Notes: generated by a model from the letters alone, not told the origin. A stretch of 50,104 nucleotides of DNA from Dehalococcoidia bacterium UBA5748 (GCA_002419135.1 DIFM01000001.1:1-50104), one strand, 5' to 3'; positions 1-7,190 are shown, counted from the stretch's first letter. Translations and numbers: made by a program.

Positions 1-47
1 GGCGCATTCAGTATCGTGGCATCGACTATTGTTCCTTCTCGTACCAT
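1..47 (-). pseudogene. IS5-type transposase fragment cut by the window edge and by an IS3 element
   Basis: Read on the minus strand from position 47, the sequence encodes MVREGTIVDATILNA. This matches the conserved segment around the first catalytic Asp of IS5-family transposases, usually written as EGTIVDATII. The fragment begins exactly where the IS3 element's left end (48) lies. On the far side of that element (1293-1322) the same strand can be read as LTAKKVGSLI, which would precede the fragment in frame, although a stop codon lies three codons further upstream. The rest of the gene lies beyond the window. The motif match is seen; the family name rests on that short motif alone. Confidence 0.5.
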
Positions 48-119
48 TGGAATGCACCCCGTTTAAACTGAAGGGATAGATAAGTTATAGTAAGGCCACT
101 GGAAAGGAACAAAAAGAAA

Positions 120-386
120 ATGAATCGAAAGAAGTGGTCTAACGAAGAAAAAACAACCATAGCCTTGGAGATGATAAAGGGCATTGACTCAGTGGCGTCG
201 ATATGTGCCAGGCACGGTATAAGCGCAACGCAGGCGTACAAATGGCAAGAACAGTTTCTGTCCGGAGGGAGATTAGCTGTTTCTGATCAACGACGAAAGG
301 GAGTAGACCCGCTAAGAGATGAAAACCGGCGCTTGAAGGAATCGGCAGGGCAGCAGGCGCTGATTATCGAAGCCCAAAAAAACTAA
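120..386 (+). CDS. IS3-family transposase OrfA (HTH subunit)
   Basis: The 88-residue protein has the N-terminal helix-turn-helix of IS3 OrfA proteins: KKWSNEEKTTIALEMIKG, then SICARHGISATQAYKWQEQF, with the recognition helix near residues 33-45. A charged C-terminal half (near residues 60-85) would be the leucine-zipper-like dimerisation region. It binds the terminal repeats of the element. The gene ends in a run of seven A (376-382). OrfB lies in the frame reached by a +1 shift (equivalently -2), not the -1 frame usual for this family, so an OrfAB fusion would need an atypical shift or polymerase slippage, or the element may carry an indel. Confidence 0.85.
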   Translation: MNRKKWSNEEKTTIALEMIKGIDSVASICARHGISATQAYKWQEQFLSGGRLAVSDQRRKGVDPLRDENRRLKESAGQQALIIEAQKN

Positions 387-405
387 ACGGAATCTTACCG
401 CGGCA

Positions 406-1260
406 ATGAAACGAAAACTGGTAGATAATATGACATCGGAAGGGACGACGTTGCCGGTAGCCTTGAAAGCGGCGGAGTTGGCGAGTTCGAGTTACTACTA
501 CAAGCCGAAAAGAACGCGGAAAGTGAGAGCACTCGATAATGAACTGACAGCGGCGATTTATGAAGTACGACAGGGGAGAAATGCGGTGTACGGCTACCGT
601 AAAATTACCAGGACACTCAACGCCCGGGGGATGGCGGTCAATGCGAAAAAGGTACTCGGGCATTTAAGAATACTTGGGCTAACTCAGCCTAAGAAGGTAA
701 AAGGAATCGGGTGGACCAGGCTTGATGTGATAAAACCGGAGGGACAGAATATCTATTGGGAAGCAGATTTCAGTTATGTCCGGACTGGGGAAAAGAATGC
801 TTACCTGTGTGCAATCATTGACGGATGGAACAGAGACATAGTGGGAGATGTCTTCTCGGACAGGTGTCGGGCTATAGAAGCAGCAGAAACGTTAGAGAAG
901 GCAGTCATAAGTCGTTTTGGAGGGAGAGTACCAGAAGGACATCAATTAACCTTCAGGCTAGACAGAGGGAGTCAATTCAGAGCGAAGCTTTTCAGAGAAA
1001 CGGCTCGTATATTGAATGTAAAGCTGGAGGATGCCGGGATACAGTGCCCGGAAGAAAAGCCGTACATAGAAGCGTTCTTTTCGAATTACAAGACAGAGGA
1101 GATATACCGGAATGAATATCGGAGCTTCAAAGAATCCAAGGAAGCCTGGGAGTCATACAGAGACTGGTACCGGAGTGACCGCATACATCAAAACCTTGAT
1201 TATATGACACCGATACAGTATGCTCAAAGAGTACAAAAATTTAAAGTATTAGTGGCCTGA
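406..1260 (+). CDS. IS3-family transposase OrfB (DDE integrase)
   Basis: The 284-residue protein is a retroviral-type integrase core. The DDE triad can be placed at Asp121 (WEADFSYV), Asp186 (RLDRGSQF) and Glu222 (KPYIEAFFSNYKTE), with the 35-residue Asp-Glu spacing of the family. The N-terminal HTH_21 region includes YGYRKITRTLNARG near residues 63-75. The C-terminus DRIHQNLDYMTPIQYA is the usual end of OrfB. The reading frame is open upstream to at least position 376, so a fusion with OrfA by frameshifting is possible; independent initiation at the ATG of 406 is the alternative. The gene is intact and probably functional. Confidence 0.9.
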   Translation: MKRKLVDNMTSEGTTLPVALKAAELASSSYYYKPKRTRKVRALDNELTAAIYEVRQGRNAVYGYRKITRTLNARGMAVNAKKVLGHLRILGLTQPKKVKGIGWTRLDVIKPEGQNIYWEADFSYVRTGEKNAYLCAIIDGWNRDIVGDVFSDRCRAIEAAETLEKAVISRFGGRVPEGHQLTFRLDRGSQFRAKLFRETARILNVKLEDAGIQCPEEKPYIEAFFSNYKTEEIYRNEYRSFKESKEAWESYRDWYRSDRIHQNLDYMTPIQYAQRVQKFKVLVA

Positions 1261-1337
1261 TTCTCTCCAGTTTTATGGGGTTCACTACATCAAATAAGAG
1301 AACCGACTTTCTTGGCTGTTAAACATAATCAACCAGA

Positions 1338-2063
1338 CTATTTCAAATCACCTTTTATCCCCACTGTAATTACTTTATAGGGTATATCTTTACCGGCATT
1401 TTGCATTGCCCTCTTCAACATACTAACCAACCCGGAACAACATGGCACCTCCGATTTCACTACGCAGAAACTTTTTATGGAAGATTGGATTATAATATCG
1501 GTTAACTTTTTTAGATGCGCCTGGAAATCGTCCAGCTTGGGACATGCTACCAGAACTACATTATCCTTTAAAAACCGAGTATGAAAATCGGCCAGAGCAA
1601 AGGGAACGCAGTCCCCAACCAGTAATACATCGGCATTATTCAAAAACGCTGCCGTCGGGGGCACGAGAGTAAGTTGTACCGGCCAGTGACTGAGCATCGA
1701 AGCTTGAACCTCTTCCTCTTTTATAACTTGTTTTACCTTCTCATTTTTATCAAATAGAGAAACTAAAGAAGACGGACAGGTCTGTATTACCTTATCTTCA
1801 GTATCATTTCCCTTTTCAACGTGCAGTTTGGCAGCCTCCTCGTCGAACTGTTCGGCAATCCTTTCCTCTAGAGATATTGCCCCCTGGGGACAATCCCCCA
1901 GACATGCGCCAAGCCCGTCGCAATATACTTCACTGACAAGCTTCGCCTTACCGTTGATAATCTGCAGTGCGCCCTCTGCACAGGCGGGCACACAAACGCC
2001 ACAACCATTGCACTTTTCTTCATCTATTTTTATTATTTTTCGTAAATTTTTTGCTGCCACCAT
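1338..2063 (-). CDS. Ferredoxin-like 4Fe-4S protein with a C-terminal domain of unknown function
   Basis: The 241-residue soluble protein opens with a 4Fe-4S motif at Cys18, Cys21, Cys24 and Cys28 (CNGCGVCVPAC). A second motif is atypical: CDGLGACLGDCPQGAI has Cys48, Cys54 and Cys58, with C-x5-C-x3-C spacing instead of C-x2-C-x2-C, so the second cluster is altered or absent. Residues from about 120 (SMLSHWPVQLTLVPPTAAFL) form a separate domain with conserved-looking Cys near the end (VPCCSGL). Such proteins occur in anaerobes as probable electron carriers, partner unknown. A GTGGGGA stretch precedes the ATG. It stands alone, with the IS3 element downstream. Confidence 0.75.
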   Translation of the reverse strand: MVAAKNLRKIIKIDEEKCNGCGVCVPACAEGALQIINGKAKLVSEVYCDGLGACLGDCPQGAISLEERIAEQFDEEAAKLHVEKGNDTEDKVIQTCPSSLVSLFDKNEKVKQVIKEEEVQASMLSHWPVQLTLVPPTAAFLNNADVLLVGDCVPFALADFHTRFLKDNVVLVACPKLDDFQAHLKKLTDIIIQSSIKSFCVVKSEVPCCSGLVSMLKRAMQNAGKDIPYKVITVGIKGDLK

Positions 2064-2231
2064 TCATCCCCACTTTTTCAACGAATCTACCAAATATTAA
2101 TGATAAAGATATGTTAATTATACTATTATTTAAACAAAAGTGCCCGGCTTTTTACACCTGGCACTTATTATGCTCTTACATGTCATTACAGCAAACGAAT
2201 TGCCGCCGACAAAAGACTGAAACCGAAAGCC

Positions 2232-2735
2232 TTAATTGACTATCGGCCTGCCGTATTTATCGGTAAACTTGCCCATCAATATCATAATGAAATCAATCAG
2301 TGCCCACAACCCGGTAGCCACTATAAGGATATAGCCGAATATAAAAATACTGGTTATCCAACCGATAACCGTTATTATTGCCATAGCAACGCCGGTACCT
2401 ACTTTCCCCGTATAGAATCTGTGAATCCCTACCGTACCAAGGAAGAATGCCAAAAGCGCTACCACCATTTTTTGTTTATCGGAAACCCCTTGTCCGGCCA
2501 TACCATACTGACTCTGTGGATACGGTTGATTCGCATATTGCTGCGGTGGATATTGCTGTTGTGGATAATGTTGCTGCGGGTATTGCTGCTGATACGACGG
2601 TGCGGGTGTTGGCGCTATGTTATGTTGAGGTGCATGATACGTCGATGTTTTTTCTTTTTTCAAAACAACACCACAATTTACACACATATCGGGGTCGCCA
2701 ATCAATTCTTTCCCACAATTGCTGCAAAACGCCAT
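2232..2735 (-). CDS. Zinc-ribbon, Pro/Gln/Tyr-rich linker, TM2-domain membrane protein
   Basis: The 167-residue protein has three parts. Residues 1-25 form a zinc ribbon with two CxxC knuckles (CSNCGKEL and CVNCGVVL). Residues about 35-85 are low-complexity repeats of QQYPQQ type. Residues about 88-160 form a TM2 domain: KQKMVVALLAFFLGTVGIHRFYTGKVGTG with its GxHRFY signature, then a second hydrophobic segment ending WALIDFIMILMG. TM2 proteins are small two-helix membrane proteins with no agreed biochemical role. A GGGAGG ribosome site precedes the ATG. It is not obviously part of an operon. Confidence 0.85.
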   Translation of the reverse strand: MAFCSNCGKELIGDPDMCVNCGVVLKKEKTSTYHAPQHNIAPTPAPSYQQQYPQQHYPQQQYPPQQYANQPYPQSQYGMAGQGVSDKQKMVVALLAFFLGTVGIHRFYTGKVGTGVAMAIITVIGWITSIFIFGYILIVATGLWALIDFIMILMGKFTDKYGRPIVN

Positions 2736-3237
2736 ATTATCCTCCCTGCTTATTTGTATTTTAAATTCCTTTATAACAAAATTATATTCGCATTACATTA
2801 TACACAAGTTGGAGGATTTTTTATATACTAATGGCAAAGATTTACTGATTTTTTAAGGTGTATCAACTTTATGTTTACTTTTAAATAGAACAGATCTTGA
2901 TAGTATAAAGCTGAAGAAGCTATAAATTCGAGATGTGAAGTTATCCAATTGTAAACTCTAACTTGAGCCGACAGCCGCCCCGGTTATAAAATGGGATTCC
3001 TGACTCTACCAAATGGAACCCGCCCTGACAGTCTTAAATAAAATGGACGTATCCCCAGGTATTTCTCTGTACGATAAGTAACTTACCGTTTGCGACTGGT
3101 ATGGCGTGACGTATCGGAAACCATAGGCACTCATTAACAAGTCTGCATATTCATCATAATAGTTTTATGCTATATACAATATGCGGTATTTTTGTGTCGC
3201 ATTAAAATATGCTTTAGTGATATAATCCTTCTCTAGA
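2736..3237. other. Intergenic region, no gene recognised
   Basis: About 500 bases separate two divergently read genes. The first 100 bases are AT-rich and should hold the promoter of the TM2 gene. The part at 2960-3130 has higher GC and looks like it could be decayed coding sequence, but every frame on both strands is stopped and I recognise no motif. The last 80 bases are AT-rich and precede the DUF1295 gene. Confidence 0.5.
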
Positions 3238-4173
3238 ATGAGCGAAATACTGAATGCCACACATAATAATTCCATAACAAAGTCAAAATCAGTTGCCATA
3301 TGCATGGCGGCATATCTTACAGCTGGGGCTGTCGCAATCTTTACGGGCTATAAATTCCAGGACTATCATCCCCTCGTTGTTGCCGGAGCAGCCGACCTGA
3401 CAGCCACGATTGTTATCTTCATTTTTTCAGTTTATTATAAAAATGCCAGCATTTATGACCCCTACTGGAGCGTTGCACCAGTTGCCATTGCCTTCTTCTG
3501 GTTGCTCCATCCAGATTCGATAAATGAGATTGGCTTGCGCCAGGCTATTGTCTTGATACTTCTGTCTTTCTGGTCCGCAAGGCTTACTTTCAACTGGCTC
3601 CGACGATGGAGGGGTTTAAGCCATGAGGACTGGAGATATGAAGACCTGAGGAATAAAACAGGACGGGCATTCGGATTGGTTAATTTCTTCGGTATTCATT
3701 TGTTTCCCACTATATTGGTTTTTGGGGGTTGCTTATCCCTATATGCCATTCTCTTCAAGGGAGTCAACGACTTTGGCTTTCTGGATTGTCTGGCTATAGC
3801 AGTTACTGCCGGGGCAATCTTTATAGAAGCAAAAGCCGACCGTCAATTACATGATTTTCTTTCCACGAACAGCAATAAGGGACAACTTCTATCTTCGGGT
3901 CTATGGAGCTATTCCAGGCATCCGAACTATTTTGGTGAAGTACTTTTCTGGTGGGGGATTTTTCTATTTGCAATCGCGGCGAACATCACATACTGGTGGA
4001 CAATTATAGGGCCGGCTATGATTACATTGTTGTTTACCTGCATCAGTATTCCTTTGATTGAAAATCATATGTTAAAAAAGAATCCTGACTACATATTACA
4101 GATGCGGAAAATATCAGCCTTCATTCCCTGGCGTGAAAAAAAGTGCGATGAAACTAATCTTCGGATAGGCTGA
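3238..4173 (+). CDS. DUF1295 family membrane protein (steroid 5-alpha-reductase / ICMT-like fold)
   Basis: The 311-residue multi-pass membrane protein carries the DUF1295 hallmarks: YDPYWSVAPV near residue 74, the central LTFNWLRRWRGLSHEDWRYE near 118-137, and the cofactor-binding SRHPNYFGEVLFWWG near 224-238 close to the C-terminus. At least seven hydrophobic segments are visible. The related families (steroid 5-alpha reductase, isoprenylcysteine methyltransferase) use NADPH or S-adenosylmethionine at this site; which applies here cannot be told. No strong ribosome site precedes the ATG. The gene is alone on its strand and converges with yajQ. Confidence 0.85.
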   Translation: MSEILNATHNNSITKSKSVAICMAAYLTAGAVAIFTGYKFQDYHPLVVAGAADLTATIVIFIFSVYYKNASIYDPYWSVAPVAIAFFWLLHPDSINEIGLRQAIVLILLSFWSARLTFNWLRRWRGLSHEDWRYEDLRNKTGRAFGLVNFFGIHLFPTILVFGGCLSLYAILFKGVNDFGFLDCLAIAVTAGAIFIEAKADRQLHDFLSTNSNKGQLLSSGLWSYSRHPNYFGEVLFWWGIFLFAIAANITYWWTIIGPAMITLLFTCISIPLIENHMLKKNPDYILQMRKISAFIPWREKKCDETNLRIG

Positions 4174-4267
4174 AATCCCTCCGGTAATCCGATTCTATTT
4201 GAAACTCGTCCTCATAAAAATAAAACTCTTTTATTCAAAGACATTAACTAATAGTTTTTTACTTAAT

Positions 4268-4762
4268 CTAATCTCTTTTCATATTCACGAATTGCAGGGG
4301 GACATCGTAGTCCTGTTCACGTAAAAGCTGCATTATCTCCTGGAGGTCATCAATCTTTTTACCGCTTACCCTGACCTGTTCGTCCTGAATGGCAGATTGT
4401 ACTTTACTATTAGTACTTTTTATGAACTTTACTATTTTTTTGCATGTATCAATCGGTATTCCCTCATTGATTTGAATATCAATTTTTACCGTTCCGTGAG
4501 AAGTAGGTTCAATTTTCTGAGGAGCGAGGCACTTCGGTTCTACTTTTAAACGAACACAATGCCCCTTCAACAATTCGATAACAGCTTTCATCTTTAATTC
4601 ATCGCCTGTTACTATATGAATTAATTTGTCTTTTTTATTAAGCGAAATCTCCGTTTTTACGTTTTTAAAATCGTAGCGGTTGACTACCTCACGCAGGACA
4701 TTATTAACGGCATTATCCAAAGCCTGCATATCAACCTTGTTAACTACATCGACTGATGGCAT
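4268..4762 (-). CDS. yajQ: YajQ family nucleotide-binding protein (UPF0234)
   Basis: The 164-residue protein is full length for YajQ. It begins MPSVDVVNKVDMQALDNAV and has the internal NRYDFKNVKTEI that typifies the family, with a C-terminal KVQSAIQDEQVRVSGKKIDDLQ that matches the usual KIKVQAQIQGDQVRVTGKKRDDLQ pattern. The fold is two RRM-like repeats; some homologues bind cyclic di-GMP or tRNA/GTP, so an RNA or nucleotide-sensing role is likely but unproven here. An AAGGAGGGGG ribosome site is well placed before the ATG. It is the last gene of a minus-strand run and is separated from the gene before it by a terminator at 4788-4814. Confidence 0.93.
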   Translation of the reverse strand: MPSVDVVNKVDMQALDNAVNNVLREVVNRYDFKNVKTEISLNKKDKLIHIVTGDELKMKAVIELLKGHCVRLKVEPKCLAPQKIEPTSHGTVKIDIQINEGIPIDTCKKIVKFIKSTNSKVQSAIQDEQVRVSGKKIDDLQEIMQLLREQDYDVPLQFVNMKRD

Positions 4763-4787
4763 ACCCCCTCCTTTTAAAACAAACTAT

Positions 4788-4814
4788 AAAACCCCAGATA
4801 TTTTCCGGGGTTTT
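4788..4814. terminator. Rho-independent terminator, possibly bidirectional
   Basis: AAAACCCC (4788-4795) pairs perfectly with GGGGTTTT (4807-4814) around an 11-base loop. On the minus strand the A/T flanks give a U-rich tail, which would end the transcript of the small gene 4849-5055 before yajQ. Confidence 0.75.
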
Positions 4815-4848
4815 AAGAAACATTTTATGTCGATTTTTATTAAATATA

Positions 4849-5055
4849 TTAAGCTTTTTCGTCTTTGGGCGCCTCGGAAACTTTTTCCAAGGTTATTCTC
4901 ACTTTGTCACCGCGCTTTAAATCCTCGGTTGGTTTGAAAGGAGCTTCCGTGCACTTTGCAGTCCAAACAACCCTTAATAACACCCTCAGTTCTTCATCGG
5001 TAGTAATATCGGTGGTCATATTTGCTTCTACCTGTCCAATTGTTACCGGTTCCAT
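4849..5055 (-). CDS. Small protein, paralogue of the neighbouring gene
   Basis: The 68-residue protein aligns over its whole length with the N-terminal half of the protein encoded at 5094-5480: MEPVTIGQVEANMTTDITT with MESNVKLGEVQLEMTGDVKT, ELRVLLRVVW with DIKVLLRWGW, FKPTEDLKRGDKVRITLEKV with FKPSEELKVGDGIKVTIEKV. It has one Cys (TAKCTE) and no signal peptide or membrane segment. The AGGAGG site 11-12 bases before the ATG supports expression. I do not recognise the family. The alternating pattern and the late K-GDKVRITLEKV segment suggest a small beta fold. It lies 38 bases after its paralogue and is followed by a terminator, so the two are probably co-transcribed. Confidence 0.7.
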   Translation of the reverse strand: MEPVTIGQVEANMTTDITTDEELRVLLRVVWTAKCTEAPFKPTEDLKRGDKVRITLEKVSEAPKDEKA

Positions 5056-5093
5056 ATCTTAGCGCCTCCTAATATTAGCTTAGTTATTATAAT

Positions 5094-5480
5094 TTATGCA
5101 GTTTTTGTTTCGTCGCTGGCTTCATCAGTCTTTTCCGTTTCGACCACAACCTTCTCGCCTTCTTCAGCAGTGTCACCCTCTGCTTCCAGTTCCGTTTTTT
5201 CGATTGCCTCTACTTTATCGTCAACGGGCTCTTGCCCCTCTTCCGCCTCAACAGGAGTTTCCTCGACTTTTTCTTCAACCGGGTCGGGAACAACAACCAC
5301 CTTTTCAATGGTCACCTTTATACCATCCCCAACCTTCAGCTCTTCTGATGGCTTAAATGACATCTTGTTAGTGGTTTCAGCACCCCAACCCCATCTCAAT
5401 AACACCTTTATGTCTTCAGTCGTTTTTACATCTCCGGTCATTTCAAGCTGAACTTCACCGAGCTTAACGTTTGATTCCAT
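5094..5480 (-). CDS. Small protein with acidic Glu/Val-rich tail, paralogue of the next gene
   Basis: The 128-residue protein has two parts. Residues 1-60 form a small domain shared with the gene downstream (LGEVQLEMTGDVKT, DIKVLLRWGWGAE, FKPSEELKVGDGIKVTIEKV). Residues about 65-128 form an extremely acidic low-complexity tail rich in Glu, Val, Thr and Asp, probably disordered. No signal peptide, Cys motif or membrane segment is visible. A GGGAGG site precedes the ATG. The duplicated head with and without a tail implies tandem duplication followed by gain or loss of the tail. Function unknown. Confidence 0.7.
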   Translation of the reverse strand: MESNVKLGEVQLEMTGDVKTTEDIKVLLRWGWGAETTNKMSFKPSEELKVGDGIKVTIEKVVVVPDPVEEKVEETPVEAEEGQEPVDDKVEAIEKTELEAEGDTAEEGEKVVVETEKTDEASDETKTA

Positions 5481-5639
5481 GTAACAGCCTCCCTTGGATT
5501 TAAAATATTAGCAATGTACTAATTAGATTGCTAAAACATATTTTATAAAGCTTTTAGAATTTTGTCAATACCCGTTGTGATACAGTTATAAAATAAAAAC
5601 AGCACACCCTGTCGGCAATATCTTTTTTCTTAAAAAGCG

Positions 5640-5828
5640 TTATTTCTTTGTTGATATATGAAAAGGCACATACAACGGGCAAAAACCACTGAGGGCAGTC
5701 CCTACCATTATTCCGCCTAATACTATTAACACTATCTGCCAGGCTCCGTCTAAAACAAACAATGCCACAACTATCAGTGCAACACCGATTATCCCTCGAA
5801 TAATCCTATCTAATTTACCCATGTTCAT
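5640..5828 (-). CDS. DUF2892 (YgaP-like transmembrane) small membrane protein
   Basis: The 62-residue protein begins MNMGKLDRIIRGIIGVALI, the characteristic DUF2892 start, followed by two hydrophobic helices (IIGVALIVVALFVL and IVLIVLGGIMVGTALSG) and the terminal GFCPLYVPF motif. In YgaP this hairpin anchors a rhodanese domain; here it stands alone. AAGGAGG lies correctly before the ATG. It follows the desulforedoxin gene by 50 bases on the same strand, which suggests a joint sulfur or redox-stress role, though that is inference. Confidence 0.85.
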   Translation of the reverse strand: MNMGKLDRIIRGIIGVALIVVALFVLDGAWQIVLIVLGGIMVGTALSGFCPLYVPFHISTKK

Positions 5829-5878
5829 TTTGCGCCTCCTTAAATTTATTCCGGCGAGAAATTAAAGCACTAACCCGA

Positions 5879-6049
5879 TTACATTCCCGAATCAGGCAAC
5901 CTTCGTGACATATCGACATCCTGTTCGTCTATGTCCCTTTGCATTTCCTGACCGCAACAACTCAAAACGCCGCCGCCGGCAAACACCACTTTTACTTCAT
6001 TTCCGCAAATAAGGCACCTGTAGACTTCTCCAACATTTTGTACGCTCAT
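5879..6049 (-). CDS. Desulforedoxin-type rubredoxin-like iron protein (56 residues)
   Basis: This short gene encodes 56 residues. Residues 7-40 contain GEVYRCLICGNEVKVV, then GGGVLSCCGQEMQRD. The four iron ligands of desulforedoxin and of the N-terminal domain of desulfoferrodoxin are present as Cys12, Cys15, Cys31 and Cys32 (CxxC plus a CC pair). The superoxide-reductase domain of desulfoferrodoxin is absent; the remaining tail is acidic (DIDEQDVDMSRR). It probably is an electron donor in superoxide or peroxide reduction in the cytoplasm of an anaerobe. GGAGG lies 5 bases before the ATG. It is the first gene of the minus-strand run and reads away from the divergent region with a palindrome at 6102-6117. 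Confidence 0.88.
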   Translation of the reverse strand: MSVQNVGEVYRCLICGNEVKVVFAGGGVLSCCGQEMQRDIDEQDVDMSRRLPDSGM

Positions 6050-6101
6050 AATTACCTCCAGTTTGTATCGGAGTACTAAATATATATTAGTTTAGATAAA
6101 C

Positions 6102-6117
6102 AATTATTGCAATAATT
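6102..6117. promoter_or_regulatory. Perfect 16-bp palindrome in a divergent promoter region
   Basis: AATTATTGCAATAATT reads identically on both strands. It lies about 50 bases upstream of the desulforedoxin start and about 190 bases upstream of the zinc-ribbon gene. Its AT-rich arms resemble Fur/PerR-type boxes, so an oxidative-stress or metal regulator is a reasonable guess; no such regulator is in the window. Confidence 0.4.
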
Positions 6118-6168
6118 ATCCCTATGATATTTGATAATAAGCAATAAAATAATTATTGGAAGGTTTAT

Positions 6169-6197
6169 TTGTACAGTAATCGCAATTAGGATATAAT
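6169..6197 (+). promoter_or_regulatory. Candidate sigma-70 promoter for the zinc-ribbon / RRM genes
   Basis: A perfect -10 box TATAAT (6192-6197) is preceded by a weak -35 TTGTAC (6169-6174) at 17 bases. Transcription would begin near 6204, leaving a leader of about 105 bases before the ATG at 6310. Confidence 0.45.
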
Positions 6198-6309
6198 GAT
6201 ATAAATAGTTTAAGTTTAGGTTATCATATCTTTTTAGAACCCCCGCCAATTATATTGAGCGTTGTATGGCCCGAACTCCAACTAATAGATTAAGAGAGGA
6301 GGTCATACA

Positions 6310-6639
6310 ATGACTGTCAAAGACCAGACACTCCAGTGTTACGACTGTGATTCAGAGTTTACTTTTACTGCCGCAGAGCAGGAACAGTTTCTTGCGATGG
6401 GTTATACAAACTCGCCGAAGCGCTGCGTTTCATGCCGTCAGAAAAGAAAGGCGAAGCAAGCCGGTAAACTTCAACCCAACGGCAGAAATACCGGTAATTA
6501 CTCCGGTAATACCAGAAAAGAAATGTTCTCTGCAGTATGCGTTGAGTGTAAAAAGGAAACCATGGTACCATTTAAGCCCAATCCGGACAAGCCTGTTTAT
6601 TGCGGAATGTGCTACTACAAAATCAAAGATAACAGGTAA
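6310..6639 (+). CDS. Double zinc-ribbon protein (zf-trcl plus CxxC-CxxC domain)
   Basis: The 109-residue protein has two Cys4 zinc sites. The first is CYDCDSEFTFTAAEQEQF ... SPKRCVSCRQKRK (Cys10, Cys13 and a CVSC pair near residue 39), the zf-trcl type. The second is AVCVECKKETMVPFKPNPDK ... YCGMCYYK, the C-terminal CxxC-CxxC type. A Gly/Asn/basic linker separates them. These proteins are thought to bind nucleic acid or to act as regulatory zinc proteins; the exact role is not known. GAGGAGG is 7-8 bases before the ATG. The RRM gene follows after 34 bases, so the two are likely one unit connected with RNA handling. Confidence 0.85.
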   Translation: MTVKDQTLQCYDCDSEFTFTAAEQEQFLAMGYTNSPKRCVSCRQKRKAKQAGKLQPNGRNTGNYSGNTRKEMFSAVCVECKKETMVPFKPNPDKPVYCGMCYYKIKDNR

Positions 6640-6673
6640 ATATTCGAAATAATTTAAAAATAAGGAGAAAATA

Positions 6674-7030
6674 ATGAAATTATACGTTGGTAATTTATCA
6701 TACGATATAACAGAAGAAGATTTAAAACAACAGTTTACAGAATACGGAGAAGTCGACTCGGTTAGTATAATCACAGATAGGGACAGCGGTCGCCCCAAGG
6801 GTTTCGCCTTTGTTGAAATGTCATCTAAAACCGAGGCTGAAGCTGCTATCTCCGGCTTAAACGGTAAAATGTTGAATGAAAGAACTATAGTAGTCAATGA
6901 AGCCCGTCCTAAAACGGACACCAGAAGCAGTGGTGGCTACGGCGGGAATCGCGGCGGAGGCTCCGGTGGTAACCGCGGCGGCGGATACGGCGGCAACCGA
7001 GGTGGCGGATACGGCGGTAAAAGGTATTAA
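6674..7030 (+). CDS. Glycine-rich RRM RNA-binding protein
   Basis: The 118-residue protein has one RNA recognition motif at residues 1-80, with RNP2 LYVGNL (3-8) and RNP1 KGFAFVEM (near 41-48). A tail from about residue 88 consists of repeated GGNRGGGYGG units. This architecture matches the cold-induced Rbp proteins of cyanobacteria and other bacteria. It would bind single-stranded RNA and act as a chaperone. AAGGAGAAAAT precedes the ATG. The DEAD-box helicase next to it supports a joint role in RNA remodelling, for example in the cold. Confidence 0.93.
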   Translation: MKLYVGNLSYDITEEDLKQQFTEYGEVDSVSIITDRDSGRPKGFAFVEMSSKTEAEAAISGLNGKMLNERTIVVNEARPKTDTRSSGGYGGNRGGGSGGNRGGGYGGNRGGGYGGKRY

Positions 7031-7094
7031 TCCACCGCTTAACCGGATTCCGTCGGATTACCATCTACTATGTCTATAACAAATACTAAAATGA

Positions 7095-7168
7095 ACTCCT
7101 TCCCAGTGTTTACAGGGGAGGAGTATGTCTATTATCAGTTGCACATAAATCACAAACCGGGTGCAACT
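7095..7168 (+). promoter_or_regulatory. Two hairpins between the RRM gene and the helicase gene
   Basis: ACTCCTTCCC (7095-7104) pairs with GGGGAGGAGT (7115-7124) with one mismatch. AGTTGCAC (7137-7144) pairs perfectly with GTGCAACT (7161-7168). Neither is followed by a U-run, so they are not ordinary terminators. They could be processing sites, or a structured leader that regulates the helicase mRNA, as is common for cold-induced helicases. Confidence 0.5.
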
Positions 7169-7190
7169 GCCATTTATTTAAGGAGTTTTA

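Larger units (their letters stand above)
48..1289 (+). mobile_element. IS3-family insertion sequence, about 1.24 kb
   Basis: Two consecutive genes of IS3 type (orfA 120-386, orfB 406-1260) are bracketed by imperfect terminal inverted repeats. The left end starts TGGAATGCACCCC at 48, continuing with AAACTGAAGGGA near 66-77. The right end, read inward from 1289, starts TGTAGTGAACCCC and continues with AAAACTGGAGAGA. The ends share TG...ACCCC and an AAACTG block with one single-base length difference. Flanking 3-bp sequences (CAT left at 45-47, TCA right at 1290-1292) are not identical, so no clean target duplication is visible. The element appears to be inserted in an older IS5-type transposase gene. 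Confidence 0.85.

Noticed and set aside
2736..3237. Possible gene or transposase remnant around 2960-3130
   Set aside because: All six frames are interrupted and no conserved motif could be recognised.
5096..5356. Plus-strand open frames opposite the acidic-tail protein
   Set aside because: They are Pro/Arg/Ser-rich complements of the repetitive Glu/Val codons of the real minus-strand gene.
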